A stretch of DNA of 64,000 nucleotides from NCBI GenBank assembly GCA_965212145.1, contig CBDBUY010000004.1, forward strand, positions 1 through 64,000. The letters are read 5' to 3'. Position numbers and translations under genes: made by a program. Positions 58,779 to 64,000 of this stretch are shown here, piece by piece. The stretch is from JAAEPI01 sp965212145. GTDB taxonomy: Bacteria > Bacteroidota > Bacteroidia > Cytophagales > Cyclobacteriaceae. The notes under the pieces were generated by a model. That model saw only the letters and a list, made by a program, of their open reading frames with translations, made no database searches and was not told the origin of the DNA. Numbering within the stretch: position 1 is the first letter of the stretch; every line of letters begins with the position of its first letter.

Positions 58779-61620
58779 TCAGGCCATTGTCAAGTAAGTT
58801 ATCAAAATCCGCAGTTTTGACTCCGCCACGTAGTCGGTGCATGCGGATGCAGGGAGTAGTGTACACTCCACGCCACTGTAGAGCTTTTGGGAACTGACGC
58901 CAGGCATCCGCTGATGCTCGATGTAACAGTGAAAGCCGGCCTCGCAGGCCATGGGTGGTCTAGGGCAGGGTTGCATAAGGATAATGGAAAAGAAAACAGA
59001 AGCTACTATGAAGGATTCAGGGTATATAGTCACGTCTTGGAACGTCTGCTGTGACAACATGTCATTTCACAAGCCCTTGTGTGGCTTCCACACTTGCCTC
59101 GCTCAGCTGGCCTTCATGGACGCGCGCACAGCGCTGCCACGCTGCGGCCAGCGCCTTGACCTTTCTTCTTTCTCCGTTTCTCCGAGCATCAAGCAACGAC
59201 AGTTTAGTTGAAATGTGCACTCGGAAAGTGCACAGACTGAAGTCTTAAGTAGTCGAGCGGAAGCACCATCTTGTCGATGGCTTGGTTTCCCATGCACCGG
59301 ACCACCACAACTTCCTGGGTAATTCCACATGATGCGAATTGGATTCGCAAAGATGTCAAGGAAGATGTGACTTCCTCTAACTACTACAAGCACATCCCAT
59401 GACACCTGCCTAGTTTGAGCCTTGTACTGGCCTTTGTAACATCGGCTGTTGGGGAGCTATTCTGCACTCGGCCAGGATGCCCCGATTCCAACAGATGATT
59501 GAAGAAAGCGCGACTCCACTAAGCCGCTCAGACGTCTCAAGTCTGTGTCTCCTCTTACGCTCACCTTGGAGCTGGCTCAGCCAATTCGAGCTTGATCTTA
59601 TGCTGACTAGAAGGGAAAACACGGCTGCAGGCCTCGCCAGCTTCGGCCGAGTGACAATGTCCGAGGCAGCTGCGTGCGCCGTTTCTGTCTGCAGCACGGC
59701 TGCATCCCAAGGATGCATCAGGAGCTGCATGGCGCGGCGCAGGTGCACGGTTTCCTCACCGCGGGGCCATGAGCTGCTGCTGTCGTTCCAGTTACACTGA
59801 CCATGGCAGACATTCCGACCTTGCCGGGCTCCGCGTATCGGAACACCCGAACCACGGGCACGAAGGCGACGCGCTGTTTCGCTGCAGCTTTCGACTGCCG
59901 CCTGCGCAGCGCAAAAACCACCGACGCATGGCTTCGTGCTACCTACTGGTAACATGTTCTGCTGCTGTAGGAAGCCTGTTGCACAATGCCAGAGCATTCA
60001 CGGCCAGACTCAAGGAAGCTGTGTTTTCGGCCTACAGAGCAGGGATGAAAGCGATGAATGCAGCATGCACGACGATTCCGTGACTTCTTGAATAGCGAAA
60101 TGACAATTTCAACAATGGCCTCCAGAATTAGCCGGCCCTTGCTCGATCTCATGAATGGTTCTGTTTGCAGCAAAGCTCCTGCAAACTGAAAGAACAGCAG
60201 TCTCTCAGGCATTCGTTCCTCACAAAGGCAGGAACACAGTGAAGAATCGCTTGCCCTCCTGCCAGCTGGCCAACAGTCATGCTTCTGCTGATTCGCACGA
60301 CGCTCTTCGTCGTGAGGTCCAGCACTGGTGCTGCCTGTCGCGTCTGTAAGCCTCATTTCACACTTGACTGTAGCTAGACAACAAGGGGAAATCTTCTAGT
60401 GACCATGTCATTTTGCGAGGACCCTAAGGAGTCAGCCTTCCTCACCTTCGTGCTCTTTGGCTAGAGCTCCCAAATACCTGCCGCGCAGTTCCTACACCTT
60501 CTACAGTCCACTGTGTTTTAAACAGAGACGAATTCAACAACTTGAAGCCACTTCAATGCCTGCCACGCCCAGGGAGCGGCGGAACTGAGCAGCATCTGCT
60601 TTGCCTCGGATGCTACGCCCGATACCATTGTTAGAGCTAGGCTCACCTTCGAAAAGGGCTTGCCGCTCACAGGCTGTCGCCTGACAGAATCCACAGCCTG
60701 AACGCAAAACCTTCCAGCACGAAGTAGTTGTTTTCCAATTTTATGGGAGGGGGCGCTGAGTGATGTTGCATCGATGCGCGGCGTGCTGGGTTAGATGGCC
60801 CAGTCTGTGCAACTGATTGGTTGACGCCAGGGTCCGGACAAGAGCGTTTTCAAGCCAATCGTTTGTCGAGTGTGCTCTACTGCTGTGCAGAGTTAGCCTC
60901 CTCTGCAAGTGCCCTCTGAACTCAGCATCAGCCAAGGCCTGCATGTAAGGCGCTGCTAGAATCGGAAACCGCCCCCTGACCCCAACTACTTTCGTGCTTT
61001 GGTTCCACGACTCTGAAAAAAACTACTCTCTGCGAACAGCTCGTGGCAACTGTAGGCGTGCTTTGCAGCACTGGCTACACGGGAGGTCACATCTTTGGAA
61101 GCTTGGGTCTCACTACTCCTTTGTCTTCTTGGGTCAGCACAAGGGCAGGCAGCACAAAATCCTGAGCTCTTGTCAAAAACTCGAGGAAGATGTGCCTGTT
61201 TGTGTCCGTCCAAGCCACCGAAATCTCACCCAGTGCGAGTGAACGCTAGGCCGCACTACAGCCATCGAGGCACGTGGCCAGGTTGCTCCGCCCCTTCTCG
61301 GGGAATGATGCGCTGCTTGCGTCGCTTACTGCCATCAGCGCTATAAAATTGCCAAGCTTGTGAAAGATGCTTGTTAAAGAGTTGAATTCTGCATTCGGAT
61401 CATAAAGCAGCATTCTTGTGCTACTAAAGCCCTGCCAGGTCCTTGAGCCTGCTTCTCTCGCGCTTGGTCCAGGAGCAACCAACGTCGTACAGCTAGTGCG
61501 GTGCCGCTGTTTTGGCTGTCGTTGGCTCGGAAAGAGTCCAGCTGTGATCCAGCACGGGTGAGTGCAGTTGCAACAATGACCTTGAAATAGTCATGCCATT
61601 GGCTGATGGTTTCTCTCATC
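58779..61620 (-). CDS. Unidentified multi-exon gene upstream of SDA1
   Basis: Several minus-strand pieces look coding. About 61,610-61,480 encodes QWHDYFKVIVATALTRAGSQ. About 61,430-61,260 encodes YDPNAEFNSLTSIFHKLGNF followed by IALMAVSDASSASFPEKGR. About 60,200-60,060 encodes FMRSSKGRLILEAIVEIVIS and LFKKSRNR. About 59,405-59,290 encodes MSWDVLVVVRGSHIFLDIFA. About 58,960-58,779 encodes CEAGFHCYIEHQRMPGVSSQ and VAESKLRILITYL to a stop, about 400 bp upstream of the SDA1 start. Amphipathic helices and the same strand support one gene, but no family is recognised and no splice join was fixed. A 195-codon minus-strand frame at 59,997-59,410 may contain further exon sequence. Confidence 0.35.
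58974..59016. mobile_element. MITE family 3 fragment
   Basis: The sequence AGGATAATGGAAAAGAAAAC followed by AGAAGCTACTATG matches the arm core of the element at 3,629-3,890. Only one arm is present. Confidence 0.4.
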
Positions 61621-62773
61621 CATGCTGACGATTACATACATTTACAGCTTGCCGTGTACTTTCGTTGGCACACTTGGCAGGCTCTTAGTAAACGCCGCCA
61701 ACTACTCCGCCAGAAGCCGACTTGTTTCTCGGGTTTCTGCTTACAAAAAATTGCCTGGCATTTATTGGGTCATGAGTCGGCATCAGGCAAGCGTGCGGGT
61801 CAGGCATAACAAGTAAAAGATGGCTATGATTTCCTACTTCCATGCAATTGGCCCAAGGATGCTGCAATGGCTGTGGCGTCGTCCTGAGACATTGGTAGGG
61901 CACAGGCCAGACTCAGGCATGATCAAGCTTAACCAATGTACGCCTTAGACTGCCTCCTTCCTCTGGGAGCTGAGATCATGACCACTGTGCTGTTCGAGGA
62001 GTTTGCTGACCATAGCTTCATCGCTTCATGCACAACCTCCAGGATCCAGGCATCGTAAAACTGGAGACATATAAGTGCGTATACATGCATTATTCTTCAA
62101 TTGCTCGTGTGGTGTATCATGCCTGCATCATACTTAACCCTGTATGGGGCACGTTCCGACTTTCATCGTACCAGCGAGCCACGCGGGCCACTCGGGCACG
62201 CCGAGTTCTCGTGGAAGGTCGGTCACTGGCTGCGCTTGCCCTAGCATTAATTGGGCGCTGTTTGTGCGAAGGCGAGAGCGTGTTAAAACACTGTAGGATG
62301 CTGTAGGAACCCTTTCCCTCACATCAACGTGCGTCATGTGTCTACACATGTGTTTGCGCTGCCAGAAATTCGGTGGTGGGAGTGTTCATACCTTGCTCGA
62401 GTTGACAGGCTTGACCCTCCTGGCAGGCTACTTCCTGTGCTGGCCTGCCAAGGCTTCGAGTCTCAGATCTCTGGCCAACTGCGGGGCTTTTCGGCGCTCA
62501 GTCTGTGCTAAGCCGGAGCTAGGACTCCAAGCTCACCTCAACTACTCACTTAGTACAGTACTGGTTTTTGAGCAAATCGATCAGCGTTGCCAGGGGTTAG
62601 CGGATAAAATCCTTGGTACAACTGACGCAGCACCAACCTTGCAGCCCACAGGCGCGCCGACTGCAATCTCAAAATCTAACTTGGCGCAAAACATTAGAAT
62701 CTGCAACTAATTACCGTTAGGCGTCTCTGGTGGATGCTCAATCAACCCTACCCCTCGACATTGCAGACTGCCT

Positions 62774-63142
62774 TCACATTGAATGCCAAAGGCCGTGAAT
62801 TTCACGGGGCCTGTGGTGTTTGCGCCATTGAGGCAGCAGAGTGATTTGATTCCGCTCTTCCCAAGTGACTACATCCTCCACTCGGAAATTTCGGAGATTG
62901 TTTTCAATACGGGCACATTTGCAAGAAGCAAATGAGAAGCGTGAACCAAAAGTTGCTGTTGCATCTTGCAAGCGAGTCCCCCATCCATGATTCGCCAGTG
63001 GGTACTCCGTTGGCACGTATACCGTATACCGCATAGGTGGCAGATGTTTGCAGGTTGATCCCTGTACCCTCTCAAACCCTCCTGGGCGTGCCTCCTCTAA
63101 TGCCCGCTCTGTGACGCCGTGCTTCAGCAAGTGTCCGGCCAC
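62774..63142 (-). CDS. Unidentified minus-strand frame (about 122 codons)
   Basis: The frame encodes a mixed, soluble-looking sequence, including LLKHGVTERALEEARPGGFE, RYTVYVPTEYPLANHGWGTR and NNLRNFRVEDVVTWEERNQI. Composition is more protein-like than in the surrounding frames. There is no recognised domain, no verified splice site, and the C-terminal part (PQWRKHHRPREIHG) may be read-through. A plus-strand frame at 62,336-62,710 overlaps the neighbouring spacer and is weaker. Confidence 0.3.
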   Translation of the reverse strand: MAGHLLKHGVTERALEEARPGGFERVQGSTCKHLPPMRYTVYVPTEYPLANHGWGTRLQDATATFGSRFSFASCKCARIENNLRNFRVEDVVTWEERNQITLLPQWRKHHRPREIHGLWHSM

Positions 63143-64000
63143 TGTTCGGTCTGGCAGCCCGCGCGTGTATTAGACATGTTGTAGCTTGGGAAAACTGCGG
63201 CACGCTCAAAATTAGCTTTCTGGTATTTAGATGTATTTAGATTTCAGACCTCTGCCGCTCCAAGATTAGCACCATTCGCATCTTGCATGTGTGGTATCTC
63301 ACCATTCAAGGTTTTTTTGATGGAGCACATCTCATGCCAAGGATCCTGCCAGCTGGGCTTGTTAGAGGGGCTCTAGTCCAATTCGGACATATGCCATATC
63401 TGGACAGCAGGAGGGAGACTCAAGAAGTTGATCTGGGGCCCAAGGTTTCGCTGCTGGAGACTGACTCTGGAGCAACAAGCCAGGCAGACTCCCGCAAAAC
63501 TCGAACAGGCCATCGGTTCCTGGAAGCAAGCTGGGAAAGGACGGTGCAGCAATCAGGTCCTCCTCTCAGAGGCCTACTGCAAACGCTGCAACATCGCGCA
63601 GCGATGAGGTCATAATGCAATGCTCGGTCAACTGACCCCGCAGTCTATCTAGAGTGCCGCTGCAGTATCCTTGAACCTACAACATTGTGACATGTCGGCA
63701 TCTGAACCTGCTGCTGCCACCCTGATGCGCAACCACGCCTAAGATAAGAAGCGCTTCCGCGTCAGCCGGCAACTGATGAGAGACCACCTGGCCATGAGGC
63801 TCAGCACACAGCCTCCATCTTCTCCCGGGAGAGCAGGTACGAGGCTTGGCTAGGCCTGTGGCTCAGCGCTGATGCCACAATCACGGCCAATAGCCAAACC
63901 CAGCGAGCGAGTGAGCCTGGCAGCAAGGAGAAAGATCAGAGCATCTCTCAAAACGAACTGCAAGGCATGTCAGGGCTTCGCAAAGCCGGGGTGGCCGGGG
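63143..64000. other. Right-hand edge without a confident gene
   Basis: A 110-codon plus-strand frame (63,283-63,615) and minus-strand frames overlap. Neither has a motif or splice support that decides between them. I see nothing else I can name. Confidence 0.3.

Overview
The window reads as nuclear DNA of a dinoflagellate, most likely a symbiodiniacean. Four lines of evidence support this. Genes are broken into many exons. Introns start with GC or GA as well as GT and end in AG. Every gene I can recognise lies on the minus strand, as in dinoflagellate unidirectional gene blocks. The proteins also fit: an EF-hand single-repeat cation channel and modular proteins with LDLa-like and GPS-like modules. 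Spacers hold small inverted-repeat elements, degenerate CCCTAAA tracts and microsatellites.

Layout by coordinate. 1-5.5 kb: no gene seen; hairpins and four MITE-like elements. 5.5-14.0 kb: a complete four-exon voltage-gated cation channel with EF hands (minus, 579 aa). Its first intron is 6.1 kb and carries a decayed mobile-element relict, two telomere-like tracts and two GATC-rich repeat tracts. 14-21 kb: poorly resolved, with hydrophobic minus-strand segments and a (AGC)n tract. 21-29 kb: scattered minus-strand exons of one or more unidentified genes, including an SH3-like module. 30-41 kb: exons of modular, probably extracellular proteins with three GPS-like motifs (C-x(3)-H-L-S-x-F-A-I). 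Two of these lie in a 1976-bp tandem duplication whose core is almost identical. 44.6-46.2 kb: six Thr-rich micro-exons in tandem. 46.8-48.6 kb: four Cys-rich (LDLa-like) exons. The 30-48.6 kb block could be one very large ectodomain gene or a tandem array of related genes; the sequence alone does not decide. 50.3-58.4 kb: a many-exon SDA1 homologue (60S ribosome biogenesis), confidently assigned. 58.8-63.1 kb: minus-strand exons of at least one unidentified gene.

The recognised genes belong to different systems (ion conduction, ribosome assembly, cell-surface or adhesion-type ectodomains), so co-orientation rather than shared pathway is what links them. I found no rRNA, tRNA, CRISPR array or prokaryotic operon. 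Exon joins were worked out by eye from frame, AG acceptors and family alignment from memory. Joins given to the base are those where frame and homology agree.
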